From the NCBI RefSeq assembly GCF_901000735.1, contig NC_081549.1:2862942-2926941 (forward strand): DNA of 64,000 nucleotides. Direction: 5' to 3'. Below the pieces are notes generated by a model. It had not been told where the DNA came from and did not search any database. It worked only from the letters and a program-made list of their open reading frames with translations. Origin of the DNA: Corylus avellana (Eukaryota; Streptophyta; Magnoliopsida; Fagales; Betulaceae). A program made the translations under genes and the position numbers. Below, in pieces: positions 42,814-55,019 of this stretch. Every line of letters starts with the position of its first letter. Within the stretch, counting starts at the first letter, position 1.

Positions 42814-44877
42814 TCAAGAGTTTTCTTTATCCATTTCTCCCCATCCACTACTGCTCCTGATATACTTATCGACCATACCAAACTCTTCATTCTGAACAAC
42901 CCGCCTGTCATAGTTCTCAAGGGAAATAGGGCCCTTTTTCTGCCTCCTGTAGTAGATGATCTCCCAAGGCCATAAGCGAGCAGAACCAAAGTATGCCTCA
43001 ACAGATAGATGTCTTTCATTTTCTTCTGAGAGTTCAAGGCCATAATGCTTCAGAACCCTGTACATCTCTTCTAAGGACATGCTTGTTGAATGGCCAGTCT
43101 GGGAATTGGCAAGTGCCTCTGAATCTGGCTTCTTGATTGATGCCTGCATATGTTCGATCTCCAATGTGCCAGAATTTTGAAATTCCATCATCTCTCCGAA
43201 CATCTCAGAAGATGAATTCCCAGCAGTAAGAGTGCCTTTCTCTGACAGGAGTGTGCTTGGATTTTCTACTTCATATAATGACCCAGATGCAATATGGTTG
43301 CCATTGTCCTCCCTCACCGGAGGCTGGTCCTTTTCCATGTCATCTTCAACTTTAGAGGATGACAGTACATATTCATTATTGACAACCATCATTGTATTTT
43401 CAAGTTTAGCCTTCTCCAACCTTTTATCACTGTCTACTGGCTCTACCTGTTCAACTAGAATGTCCTTGGATTCAGGAGCAGTAGCATTATACAAGGAGCC
43501 TTTTAGATTCAACTGCACCTTATTTGGAGAGGATGGTAAAGGCCGACCAAGTGATACAGACACAGACAAAGACGCGGGTGAGCTCAACCTTGACCTAGAC
43601 TTATAACTTCTGGACCCAGAATAGTGTGATTTTGAACTGGACCTTAAATTAGAAGACAAGGAATGTGCTCTGGAAAATGGGGATCTCGATCTACTGGACT
43701 TTGGCAGAGTCTTTGAGGATTGGAAAGTAGGGCGTGACCTGCATGCAGCATTATCAGAATGGTCTGGCGATGCAGTTGACTTCCTCGCTTTCTTTGTGGT
43801 ACTGCGTGTAGGACTTCCTATTTCCCGCCTCTTCTTTCCTCCATAGTCCTTTCTCCTGTCCCTATCAGTTTCCTGTGTTATACTATTTATCACCCTCCGA
43901 TGGTTTCTAGAACCAGATGCCCACCTATCATCTCTGTGTTGCCTTACAGACATAGTATCCCTGTGTGACCGCAGTTTTCCCCAGGATTTGGATCCAAATC
44001 TACTGACCTCTCCTTTGCCTCTACCATTTTTATCAATATCATAGTCCTGCCTAAGATCAAACTTAGTGGATGTTCTCTGCGAAGCATGTTTTCTGGGACA
44101 ATTACGGTTTTTGTGGCCAGAAGCCCCGCAACTGAAGCAAGTTTGCAGAGGTTTAGAATCATTAGAACAGTTCAGAGCTGCAGCGTCAATCTGCTCTCTC
44201 CCTAGATTCTCTTGAGAACTTGTGGCAGGAGAACGACCTGTATAGCCCATCCTTTGGTTTTCATTTTCACCTTTTTCATCGTAACTCTTGTAAGGTTCAT
44301 AACGGTCAAATTCTATTCCATTTTCAACCCCCTTATCATATGAGCGCTCAAGAACTTGCCCAACCCATCTATCGTTGTCCAAGTTGGCTACAACACTGCG
44401 ACCTTCATCATGCAAACCTTGAAGTTCTTCCTCAACATTATCTTTTAGGTTGTCTTGATGGTAGCCTGGCTCATCATCAAGCATGTCAGCAGAATTAGGC
44501 CTTCTACCATCACTATCTGGTTGTTTAATACCCATTCCGTAATCCCTCCAACCATTTGAACCCATTTTTCTACTAGCATAATCTCCTCCTCTCACAGCAT
44601 TCCTTCCATGCAGCGGCTCATAGGATCTAGCACCTCTTGCAAATTTTCGAAAAGGTTGGGGCTGTTTATTAGACCATGTAAGAGTCAATGGCTCTCCACA
44701 GATGTTCCTGCCCTGTAGTGCTCTCAAAGCTTTCTCTGCATCCTGAGGGTAGTCAAATACTACGAACCCATATCCATCTTTTTTAAGCTGTACATTACAG
44801 TGCCCAAACCTTCTGAAAAAATATTCAAGTTCATCTCTTCGAGTTCGAGCTGATAGATTACCAATATACAAAGACAT
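42814..44877 (-). CDS. RRM / CCHC zinc-knuckle / RS-rich splicing-factor-like protein
   Basis: 687 residues in one uninterrupted exon. Residues 1-71 form an RNA recognition motif with RNP2 LYIGNL and RNP1 DGYGFVVF. A CCHC knuckle, CFSCGASGHKNRNC (C247, C250, H255, C260), follows an acidic linker. Residues 330-445 are basic and rich in RS/SR dipeptides (SSRSRSPFSR, SRSYKSRSR). The last about 90 residues are ordered and well formed (LEEMYRVLKHYGLELSE, YFGSARLWPWEIIYYRRQKK). The single-RRM plus knuckle plus RS layout is that of nuclear SR-type pre-mRNA splicing factors, but the protein is over twice the length of RSZ/RS2Z proteins and has an extra C-terminal region, so I give no gene name. The ATG follows a splice acceptor (TTTTTGGCCAG), so either the leader has an intron ending there or an earlier exon adds residues. 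Confidence 0.85.
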   Translation of the reverse strand: MSLYIGNLSARTRRDELEYFFRRFGHCNVQLKKDGYGFVVFDYPQDAEKALRALQGRNICGEPLTLTWSNKQPQPFRKFARGARSYEPLHGRNAVRGGDYASRKMGSNGWRDYGMGIKQPDSDGRRPNSADMLDDEPGYHQDNLKDNVEEELQGLHDEGRSVVANLDNDRWVGQVLERSYDKGVENGIEFDRYEPYKSYDEKGENENQRMGYTGRSPATSSQENLGREQIDAAALNCSNDSKPLQTCFSCGASGHKNRNCPRKHASQRTSTKFDLRQDYDIDKNGRGKGEVSRFGSKSWGKLRSHRDTMSVRQHRDDRWASGSRNHRRVINSITQETDRDRRKDYGGKKRREIGSPTRSTTKKARKSTASPDHSDNAACRSRPTFQSSKTLPKSSRSRSPFSRAHSLSSNLRSSSKSHYSGSRSYKSRSRLSSPASLSVSVSLGRPLPSSPNKVQLNLKGSLYNATAPESKDILVEQVEPVDSDKRLEKAKLENTMMVVNNEYVLSSSKVEDDMEKDQPPVREDNGNHIASGSLYEVENPSTLLSEKGTLTAGNSSSEMFGEMMEFQNSGTLEIEHMQASIKKPDSEALANSQTGHSTSMSLEEMYRVLKHYGLELSEENERHLSVEAYFGSARLWPWEIIYYRRQKKGPISLENYDRRVVQNEEFGMVDKYIRSSSGWGEMDKENS

Positions 44878-45567
44878 CTGGCCAAAAAGAAAATGTCACT
44901 TTTCCACAGGAAAGAGAAACCAATCATGCTCACCCATTAATAACTTTTTTTTAAAAAAAAAAAAAAGAAAAAACAATGTTTTTGGTATAAGGATAGAACT
45001 TCTTCATGGCACAATAAACTTGATAGTTGATTGCTGACAAATTCCACATTCCTCCAAAAGGAGGAGGTGGCCTTCTTCATTTTTCTTTTCTTAGAAGCCA
45101 GTTTCAAGTATATATAACATGTTAGCTATTCACCTACATTCATTTCATATTACTCTCAAACTTTAATCATACAACACACGAACATCAATCATAATACATC
45201 CTCAACCAAACACTAGTATAGCCTATTGGTTGATTTTATTTTCTGCCAAGAAACGTGAACCCATAACCTCAAATAAAACTTAGTTTGCAATAAACACCAA
45301 AGCACATTAATCGGTTGCTTATTTCTATGGGTATGCAAACCAATAAAGCTGTGTTGTATTGGCATAGTGGTCCAGAAAGCTTCACGTACATACAATTCAC
45401 ACAAGACGAAACCTGATTCCCGAGCACAATCAAATCAAGGCATTCAAGATTGGGGGAGCAAGGTGCACAAAACAATACAGAAACAATAAAAACACTGAGC
45501 TGTCATCACAGTCACTAAGCAACAAACATTAGAGCAAAAGAATTAAAAACCCATTTTCTATTCTCAC
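44878..45567 (-). other. Inferred leader intron of the RRM gene
   Basis: The acceptor GGCCAG directly precedes the ATG. A good donor in the same orientation is GGTGAGAATAG, putting the intron start at 45,567 (690 nt). The exon upstream (about 45,570-45,950) is GC-richer and has AAACCCTAA-type telo-box motifs near 45,721 and 45,765 (as ATTAGGGTT on the minus strand), common near plant transcription starts. The donor choice is inferred. Confidence 0.5.
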
Positions 45568-46049
45568 CGTTTCCTTGGATTTCTAAGCAACGAAACAGAT
45601 TTAAAATGTCCTGCACACAGATGAATTCCGTCAAACACCTTGCGTGCAAAAAGTAATAACCAGAACAATCACCGAACGGACACAAACTGTGCACTGACTT
45701 TAGCTTCGTTGCTCTAACCTAAAACCCTAATGGAACACAAAAACATGGAATTTATATTAGGGTTCTTGAGAAATGCAATAATACCGAGTTATAGAGCTCT
45801 GCAAAAGATTTGTTCTCAAGCTTCTGAGGTCTCACCCCGGTGCGCTTCTTTACTCACTTCTTTCTGGACCCTCCGGCTTTCCTCCTTGACTCGACCCGTA
45901 AGCGTTGGTCATGAAGATTGAAGAGCGGAGAGATGATCCAGTGGTGTTCGGACCACAGGTATCAACAAATAGAAACACAGTCTTGCGTTGATTTTGGCCG
46001 AGATCGCCGTATCATTTTTCCCTGACTCTGGGCCTGAGCGCACCTGATT

Positions 46050-49000
46050 TTACATCATGAAGTAATCTTAGTGGTGAAGCTAGTTTGGGACGTGGCAGAC
46101 GCTGGCTGGCTTGACTGGCTTGGATAGTGGAAACGACCTGCGGAGGATATACTGAAGCTTTACCCAATTGGTCACCATCGCTTACGGTGCTCCAACTTTT
46201 AAAGGAAAAACAAGAAAATATAGTGGATGCCCCTTCACAAGATTCTAAAGCATTACATCATTGTCTAACTTTGGTATTCTTTTTTTAATTTAAAAAATAT
46301 AGTGATATCTATTTGTCTTTGTCTTTGTCTTTGTCTTTTTTTTCTTTTTTTTTTTCTATATAAAAAACATATAGTATGTTTATTAATGTGTGTTGGGAGT
46401 TTAAGTAATATAAATTGTAAAATTTGTCTTGAGTATTAATTGTTTGTTGGTGCGTTTTTCAGGTCCAAGAATTTGATATTCAGTGATTTTCAATGAGGTT
46501 CCTGCAAAATAAAAACAAGGTCAGAGGATCTTCGGTTAAGGCTAAAGATTTTCCGATGCTTAAATTAACATTTTTATTTGTGGATAAGAAAATATAATAA
46601 AAATTAGCTTCTAATTATCCATAAATCAGTGTGTGTTGAGTGAAATATGCAGGAAATAGGTGGGAGAGAGACGTGGTTCTCTGTAGAGTTTTTTGGTGGA
46701 GAGGTCTTGTGTTGAGGAAGGGTAGAGCCTCGGGAGAGAGAGAGAGCACGTGTGAGGGAGAGAGACTCTTCTCCTTACTTTTTTTATTTAAAAGTGAGAT
46801 GTATACATGTATCATTATGTGAGTAGATGGTGGCATGTTTGTTAATAAGTGTAAAATAAAATGGGGTCACTAGTAAATATTTTCTTCCCAACATTGTTCA
46901 TGTAAGAATGGATGCAAGCACAATTGTTCTTGGTTTACACTGTATTTATGATATTGTAATCAGAAAGCAAGTTCTCACTTTTGTTGGTCATTGATCATTA
47001 ATTTTTATCAATAAGATTTGAAATTTGTTAAAAACAATGTAGAATTTGTTTTTATTAATATTTTGCGTTGCTTGATAATATTTTTGTCATATGAAAAAAA
47101 AAATATATATATATATCACAAATAGACATGGCTGACGAGAAACTACAATTACAATATTACTGAAATATGCAACAAAAGTTCGTGTCCCAATAATTCATTA
47201 CAAATATAAGAATATGTGTCGGAACGCATTTCACGTATATGGTTTGAAACACAATCTTTAGCCAAAAAAAAAAAAAAAAAAAACAAAACAAAGTTTGAAA
47301 ATGTCAATAATTTTTAATAACCTTATTGATTTTTTTATAACGTTAAAATTAGTTTTTTTGGAAGGAAAAAAATGTTCGAGTTTCGAGTGGTAGAATTTAG
47401 CTAGAAATGAATTTTGTTTGTTTTTATTTTTTATTTTTAATTCAAACATGGAAATGGGAGAAAGGAAAAGTGTAAAGGAGGATCTTTGCCGCTCCTAAAA
47501 ATGAAAGAGAAAATAAAAGAAGAAGATGTGAGAATGCTTCCAAATACAATGTAGGAATCGGCTCATCTAGCTACAAGTTGTGCACAGACATTAACACATC
47601 TAGAATATTTCAAAGCTTTTCGATCTAAAAAGGAGAGCAACTGCAAACTGTATATCAGAAATAATAATTTCAGTGTTCCAATTAACAAAAAGACTTGGAT
47701 CGTTGCTGTTGGAGTATCTCAAATAACACTTCTTTGAATATCTTTTATGAAGTTTCTCTAGGGTTTGTATGAGTTCCGTTTCCTATTTTGTTTAGTTTTG
47801 AGAATATAACTTTTTGAATTTTTAAGATGTTTCATTCAAGTTAAAGCAAGATTCTAAAGTCAGGATGAAACGTGAACTTTAATCAATAAAAAAGTTTTTG
47901 GTTCTTTCAATAGAAGGGTTTTGGATTTTGAGTTTAAAAGAGTCTTAAAAAAAAAAAAGTAAAAGTTAATGACACTTTTGAGAAAAGATAAAAATCACTT
48001 TCACAAAATTTTGAAAGTGTTTTATTAAAATTAAAAATTGATAAATATTTTTATAAATTTAACAAAATATAACAAAAATTGTAGCACAACAATGGTTGTG
48101 TCGCCACCACTCTAATGGCCTTAATAGTGGCCGATAGGCTGCCGGAGCTTAGCGAAGGCTACCATGGGCCACTAGATCTGGCTAGTAGCCACCATTGGGG
48201 ATTTTTGTTTATCATTATTTTCTAAAATGTAAATATGCTAGACGTGCTTTAGGTTTTGAGAATAATTTTGTAGTTTTGTTTTGAAATATATGTTAGAAAT
48301 GGGGTCACGTTGAAAATTAGTTTAGTTAGCTAGTTTTGATAAGAGTTTTCAGTTTGAGAAGTAAATAAGACTTTTATAGTAGTTTACCAAACGGAACCCA
48401 TATTTTTAAAGCGGTTACTTGCCTAGTGGTCATGTTCTTTCTTCTCCGAGTGTCATATTTTTCATCGGCTATATTCTCCAACAGTCACATTTTTAGTATA
48501 CATAGGACAATTTCCTCTACAATTTTCGTTCATCTCAATCCAAATTTATCTTTCATTCATTAATTGCTTTCCCTCTATAGATAATTTGTTTGAACTCGAT
48601 GGCCTTTTATACGACTCTTCCTCCAAGTTATGTGAGAAAATGATAAGAGGCCTTATATTTAAAATCTTTGTAAACTTACCTGATCTATACTATTTTCCCT
48701 AAATGTTACCCCTTTGCAATCTGTTTTATCATTATGCATTCATATCCTTTTGTTGTACATTTGGGTATTTATGGACTAAAATGGGAAATTTTGTTTCTTA
48801 GTGGGGGAAATTGCTAAACTGGTCAATGTGGTTTGATATTGTAACAAATATATCCTTATAAATATATGCGGTATGCCTCAATAACAAAAATAATAATTCC
48901 GTACAAATTTTGATTATTTTTCCCTTAGAGCCCTTATGAAGTCACAATTTTACCCTAAAAAGATAATAATAATAATAATAAATAAAAATTGGGAGGGAAA

Positions 49001-49700
49001 CACCAACATAGGTCATTGGGGGTTGGCCAATTACCCCTTTTGGTAGGGGGTTGACCATCCTAAAGGCATTTGGGATTGATTTACCAATTTTTGAGGCCAA
49101 TTTATATGGGTGGTTAAGCCATTAAAAGTGGTTCGACCATTCCTAAAATCAACTAATAGAAGTAGCCAAACCAGTCTATAGTTCACAAGGGTAGTATAGT
49201 CACACTCAAATGTTTATATTGGGGATGATCCAATAGATTAGTTTAGGAGATAGTCAACCACTCTCATTTGTCACATAGAGGGTGGTCGAGGCTTACTTGA
49301 GGATGCTCCACTATCCTATTAAGCCCTTTCAAACAAAGCATTTTGTTTTTAAATAAAAAATAAAAAATATATTCCAAAACATATTAATAATAAAAGAAGC
49401 CCATTTTCCATTTTCCATTTTCACTTTTATTTTATTTTTATTTTTCAAAAGCTGTTAAAATTACCATGGGCCAAGTAAAACAATGGGCCAATCAACCCAC
49501 CCACACACTATAGCAGTGGATAAGTTTTTCAGCAATGGCAAATAAAACACATTCCACTTTATTCCCAAAAAATCCTACCCATCACCCAACTCTCCCTATA
49601 ACCTATCTATCCCCATAAGTCATTAGTCTCAATTTTTGGCCTCTTTATTCCCCCACCTTTGCCCCAGTCACCTGCCCTTTTCTTCAGATTCTCTCTCTCC
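46050..49700. other. Intergenic interval, no gene supported
   Basis: It holds a TTTGTC hexanucleotide run (about 46,312-46,340), a GA-rich patch near 46,734-46,770 and poly(A)/poly(T) runs. Near 49,005-49,320 lies a segment with GGTTGGCC, GTGGTTCGACC and GGTGGTCGAGG motifs that may be a decayed relative of the GC-rich cruciform element. The 3.6 kb otherwise shows nothing. Confidence 0.5.
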
Positions 49701-49730
49701 CTCTGACTCCTCCCCCTCTCCCTCCCTCTC

Positions 49731-49736
49731 TATAAA
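49731..49736 (+). promoter_or_regulatory. TATA box of the UEV1 gene
   Basis: TATAAA follows a long CT-rich stretch (49,685-49,730) and lies 62 bp before the ATG, giving a leader of about 35 nt with no upstream ATG. Confidence 0.6.
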
Positions 49737-49797
49737 CCCCTCTACTTCGATCAGATCCCAGCACACCAACCGGAGATTATCCATCAGCAAGTCATCC

Positions 49798-52700
49798 ATG
49801 ACGCTTGGCTCAGGAGGATCCAGTGTCGTGGGTGAGCCCCTGGCCCTTTACCTTTTCATCCATAGTCTTCTTTGATCCTGTTATTTTTTTCCATATATCT
49901 ACAAATCCGCTCCTGGGTTTGATGGATTTTTGTTGCTTATGCATTTTCTGCTAGATAATTTTTGATGGATTTGCTTAGATTAGTCACATGGCTTTGTGGG
50001 TTGCTTTTTATGTTTGACTCGTCTCCCTTGCATGATGGTTTTTTTTTTTTCGAGGAATTGCTACTTTAATGTCTCTTTGTTGTTCTTTTGTTTGGATAGA
50101 TATTGATTTTTGCGTCAATCTGTTTTTGGGTTGGTTTATTTATGTTCAAGTTTGTCTAGATTTCTTGTGCCGTGTTATTGTATTTGTGATTAATTCCGAG
50201 CTAGTTCTGAATTATTGTGTAATTGCAACTTTATTTCTTGATTTCATGTTCTGATGTAGGTTTGGTTTTGGCTAATTTGTTGTGGCATCTATTTGGTTTA
50301 GGAACGGTGCTTGTTTTGATGTGCTTTGCACGAGTGGAGTTATGGGAAGTGAGCTGAAGTTCTAACATAATGAAACTACGTTATGGGCTTTATTCGTGTT
50401 TGCTCCTTTATTGTTTTGTCTCCTATGGACTCAATAATAACTTTGAAGTGTCTATTACCAATCATGCAAGGGTCTACTGGGATTTTTCCTAGTATGTTTT
50501 TCCTTTTTTTATGTTTGATGAGCAGTTCAAAGGTTACTAAAACCATATGATCAAAGTTGTTTATGCATGCAAAACTCATGGCATTATCATTTTTACCCCG
50601 TTGGATGTTGCACCTATTGCATGAACATGAAGGTTTCTTTGTCCCTGACATTAACTCTGTGGTTCTTTCATATATCTTGTTTTTTCTTTTTCTTGAATTT
50701 GGTTGGGAAGCAAATGAAAATTTCTGTGAATTGCTTAGCAATGATCTAATCTCAAGATGAAGATGTATGGTAGCTTGTTGTTTATATGTTAATGCTATAT
50801 TGAGCTTTTTATCATCGCTAGTAAAATAATTAGAGGCTTAAATATTAAACGTTCCCTAGGCTGTCTGTTTTGGAGTTTGAGCAGCTACCATGAGGGTAAG
50901 CATACTTAACTGAAATAGCCACTGGATGAATTTTGTTCGTCTTTCACAAGACAAGAATTTGTAATTGTTCCTCCTTGATGGGACAATTACAAATTACCTG
51001 TGCTTGGTGGAGTCAGTTGTGAAAATTACCTGTGCTTGGTGGAGTCGGTCTCTGTCTCTGTCTCTTTGAATCTTCCCTTTTCCTATTGGATACTGAGTGC
51101 ACGATCATTTCTCTTAAAGATGGTTTATTTGACCAAAGTCATTTTTAACATAAAAATATTTTACATGTACCATTATTATCAGTATCTGCAGTTTGGTGAT
51201 TAATGGAATTGCAAGCACGTAGTCAATCAGATACATTGTTCATTAAACAAATCAGTAGCTAAGAAGTCCTTTATGGTATAAAATTTGAAATCCAAGGTTT
51301 TTCTGTCCAATATATGAACACTGCAAGTACATTTGTACGTATAGAAGACATGCTGGGGATGGTTTAGTTGAAAGATAGAGATGAACCAATTCAGAATACT
51401 CTGAGAACATTGAAAACAAAAGTTTGAAGTTTGCTCATACCTATGAATTCAAATCTACAGAAGCGTGGGAAGCAATCTTATACATAATGCTTGGATGTGT
51501 GTTTTTAAAAATGGGCATGGTTTTGGCTCAGACTGCAATATGCCAGAATCCAATACAAATTTAAAAAGAAATATGTAAAGTTACCCTATAGAAAAATAAA
51601 TATGTTCAAAGAAGCTGTAATTAGTTTGACATTGCAGTCTGAGTTTAGGAGACATTTTCATTGTCATAAGAAAAACCATTGAAGAGTTCAATACTCTGAA
51701 ATCTGTATTTAAACCACTAATTCTCCAAAGTTGAGTTTGTAGGCCACTAATTATCTGAAGTTGCGGTTGTAGGCCTTTTGATATATAGTCATGTTCGGGT
51801 ATTCCTAATTTACTAATGTCAACTTTACAACTGTTTTGGCTTTTGATTGTATGAGTTTCCGTGCAGTCCCTCGGAACTTCAGATTGTTGGAGGAACTTGA
51901 ACGTGGAGAAAAAGGCATTGGAGATGGAACCGTCAGCTATGGAATGGATGATGGAGACGACATCTACATGCGCTCTTGGACCGGAACCATAATTGGGCCT
52001 CACAATGTAATTGCCGTTTGTTTCCTCTCCCCTTTGATGTTATATATGTGTGTCTCTGTGTCTGTATCTGTGCCTAAACTATTCCAGCAGATGAAACATT
52101 TACAGTTGTTTGAACATGAACACAAGAACATTATCTGAATTATATGGAGATGGAACCTTACGCTTGATGCGCATAAATTAGTCCTTGGTTTTGACCTATA
52201 AGAGCAGGGCTGGATAAGAGACCTTGACTAATAAAATCTTATCTGTTTCCTTGCAACTTGAAATGCTTTCTGAAGCAATTGCTTTGGTGGTATCCTGCTG
52301 CCTTTATCTTTGTGGAGTCTAGAGATTTGAGTTTTTAGCTTCTTTTGGCTGATTAGGTGGCATGTCAAAGCCTAGCTATAGGGTTAGGTCTTTGAGGTGG
52401 ACGTGAATACACACACATGCTGCAGCACGTCTAAAGTGACTTGGATATCATAAATAGCTATACTTATGCTGAAAGGAAGCTTCTCAGTGAAGATGTTTTG
52501 GTTAGAACTCAAAAATTGTTCTTTCTTTAATATTGATGCCTCTACTAGATTTACATACCCATGCATGGTGGACATATGGTCAATCTTAATATTTTAAGAC
52601 GTACTAAAATTTTGTGTTTGTTTTTAGTGTTTTCCCCTGATATGGGTTTCTTGCTTGTGCAATAACCTCTCTCTTTATTGGCCAGACCGTGCATGAAGGT

Positions 52701-53381
52701 CGCATCTATCAGTTGAAGTTGTTTTGTGACAAGGATTACCCAGAGAAGCCCCCAAGTGTTCGGTTTCATTCACGGATCAATATGACTTGTGTGAACCATG
52801 AAACTGGAGTGGTACGTTATAATTTCATTACATGCTTTAACTGATCTTCCTATGCTGCTGTGCGTTCTATATCTGCTGCAATTAGTTATTTCCTTTCCTT
52901 GGGAGCTATGTAAACACTACTCACCAACCCACAGGATTGAATTCATGACCTTACCCTCATTTATGGGGACAGAAAAGGCCATTTGGTCTGAAGACTATTG
53001 GCATGACTGCAATGTATGATTTTCAGCTCTTAGCATTTTTGTTTCCACTTTTCATTGGTTGAGAAGTGAAGATAGATCTATATATGGTAGAATAAATGGT
53101 GAGAGTCAAGTAGGTATATTTTTCCTATGTTAGTATAATTGGTTCTTGGTCACATGTTCTGTCATTCAATCACCATTCTATTTCTACAAAGAAAACTAGT
53201 CTTTATGCAGTTTTATGATAAGATAGTTGAACTGGGACAGGTGGAACCAAAGAAGTTTGGACTTCTTGCGAATTGGCAGCGAGAGTACACCATGGAGGAT
53301 ATACTGACTCAGCTGAAAAAGGAGATGGCGGCCCCACTCAATAGGAAGCTTGTCCAGCCTCCAGAAGGCACCTACTTCTAG
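49798..53381 (+). CDS. UEV1: UEV1-type ubiquitin-conjugating enzyme variant (4 exons)
   Basis: Exons 49,798-49,831, 51,867-52,006, 52,686-52,811 and 53,241-53,381 join in frame with GT-AG introns of 2,035, 679 and 429 nt. They give 146 residues, the usual size of plant UEV1C/D (MMZ) proteins. The product starts [20 protein letters not shown] and ends QPPEGTYF. It has the E2 fold signature [10 protein letters not shown] but lacks the HPN motif and the active-site cysteine, as expected for an E2 variant. Family members pair with UBC13/UBC35-36 to build K63-linked ubiquitin chains in DNA-damage tolerance and signalling. The frame upstream of the ATG stays open for 54 codons but lies mostly before the TATA box. 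All splice sites fit codon phase, and nothing appears broken. Confidence 0.95.
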
Positions 53382-54850
53382 CTTTGAAGATGTTATAGAT
53401 ATCATGGATCATATTGCATATGCAATATGCGATATGCAATATATAGTGTGTAATGCTTTGTTGATCCTTTTGAAGTGAGAATGCCCTGGAAAGTTTCTCC
53501 TATAGTCTGCAGGGCCTCATTGTTGTTTTGTCATCTTATTTTCTTTAACTCTGTTTAAAGATGCTGTTTGTTAATGGGATTTATATGTGTGTCAAGTATC
53601 AAAAGCCCCCCCTCCTCAAGTGTTATCTCAGTTCCTTCCAGCCTCATTATTGTTCTGAACTTGTCATCTTATTTCATCACTGCACTGTTTTTGCTTTTCT
53701 CAGTTGCAAGGAAAGGCGAGTGAAAATCACATTACATGAAAATACCGTGAAAATCACTCAACTTATGCTGCAAATTCTACACTCGAATGGCATGAGATGC
53801 TTTTAACGCTGGATCCTAAAGCATCCGGGGTCCCCTAATTAATCGAGCTCAGGTTATTACAAACCAACAGAGAAGTTGTTGCTTGGGCTTACGTTAATCA
53901 TATTCGAATTAAATCTGCTTTTAACCAAAAAATGACGTGAAGCTGAGAGAGAGAGAGAGAGAGTTTTATATCCACCCAATTGCGGTGCCGTGCGTGGTTC
54001 AATTGTTATAGGATTAAATGGCGAGTAGCGACAGCCACATGAACGAATGGCAGGTTGTTGACTCTGTAGTTGATCGAATACGATACATATCATAAATTCG
54101 AGTAATTTAATCTTCTTTTTATATCATTACCCTAGAAATTCAAAACATGGGTTCCTAACTTCCTAACAACAGACAAACTTGATAGAGACTTTCAACAATT
54201 TTGACAGCAAATATGTGAGAATTTTTATAAAATTTATATGTTTGAATAGGTTTTGAACCGTTTATATACTTATTTGGGCCGGTGGGTTCGGAGTTATAAA
54301 AGCTCTATCGCATTTACCATCACAATTGTTAGTTTGTAAACAGTAAATTACTAATAATCCAAACATGGAACTTGTAAAAAAAAAAAAAAAAAACAAAGAG
54401 GAATGAACTTGAAAGCGACAGGCTAAAAGACAAGCGTGAGTGACCGAACTTGCGTCGTTGCTTGGGGCGGATTTTGCACGTCCCCCCTCTCCCCTTATTC
54501 GTTGCACCAAAATCAATGAGTCATTAACAGCTCACAATGACATTGCCCATTTAACTCAATTCACACGGTCTTCACGTTGTTGCCGACTCATCTTGCTTTC
54601 ATTGCCTTCCTTGTATTTGTGTGAATAGCAGGAAGGTCAAAAGTCATAACTCGCCGACCCAAAATTGTTGCCCTTTTTGGATTTGGATCGGTCCAAAATT
54701 TATTTACATAATTTACATGGAAAACACCCTCCAACAGGAAACTTTTAATTAATTATTGAGACAATAATTACTTTATTAAAATGTCAAGCAATTATATTTT
54801 TTTAACGAACCGTCTTTGAAGCAAATATGGAATCTTTCTCTGCGTTTTCT
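53382..54850. other. Intergenic interval UEV1 to CAF1
   Basis: It begins with repeated ATATGCAATAT palindromic motifs (53,418-53,445) in the likely UEV1 3' UTR. A (GA)n microsatellite lies at 53,945-53,965 and an A run near 54,375. No gene is supported. Confidence 0.55.
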
Positions 54851-54856
54851 TTCCCC

Positions 54857-54903
54857 TATAAAAGTACTAATTGTTCCTATTTTTTGTCCTCCATCAAACC
54901 CTA
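54857..54903 (+). promoter_or_regulatory. CAF1 core promoter: TATA box and telo-box
   Basis: TATAAAAG at 54,857-54,864 predicts transcription from about 54,890. AAACCCTA at 54,896-54,903 is a telo-box, frequent just after transcription starts of plant growth-related genes. The leader of about 130 nt contains no ATG and is rich in CTT. Confidence 0.6.
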
Positions 54904-55019
54904 GACGCAGCGTCGTGAGAACTACAATTAATCCAAGAAAACTCTTCCTTCTTCTTATTATTCTTCTTCGTCTTGGGTTTGAGATTCAGTTTTAGCAAAG
55001 ACGACGATCCGATCTGATC

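Noticed and set aside
49636..49797. Upstream extension of the UEV1 first exon
   Set aside because: In frame and open, but it has no ATG, mostly precedes the TATA box, and the family starts at the MTLGSGG-type methionine.
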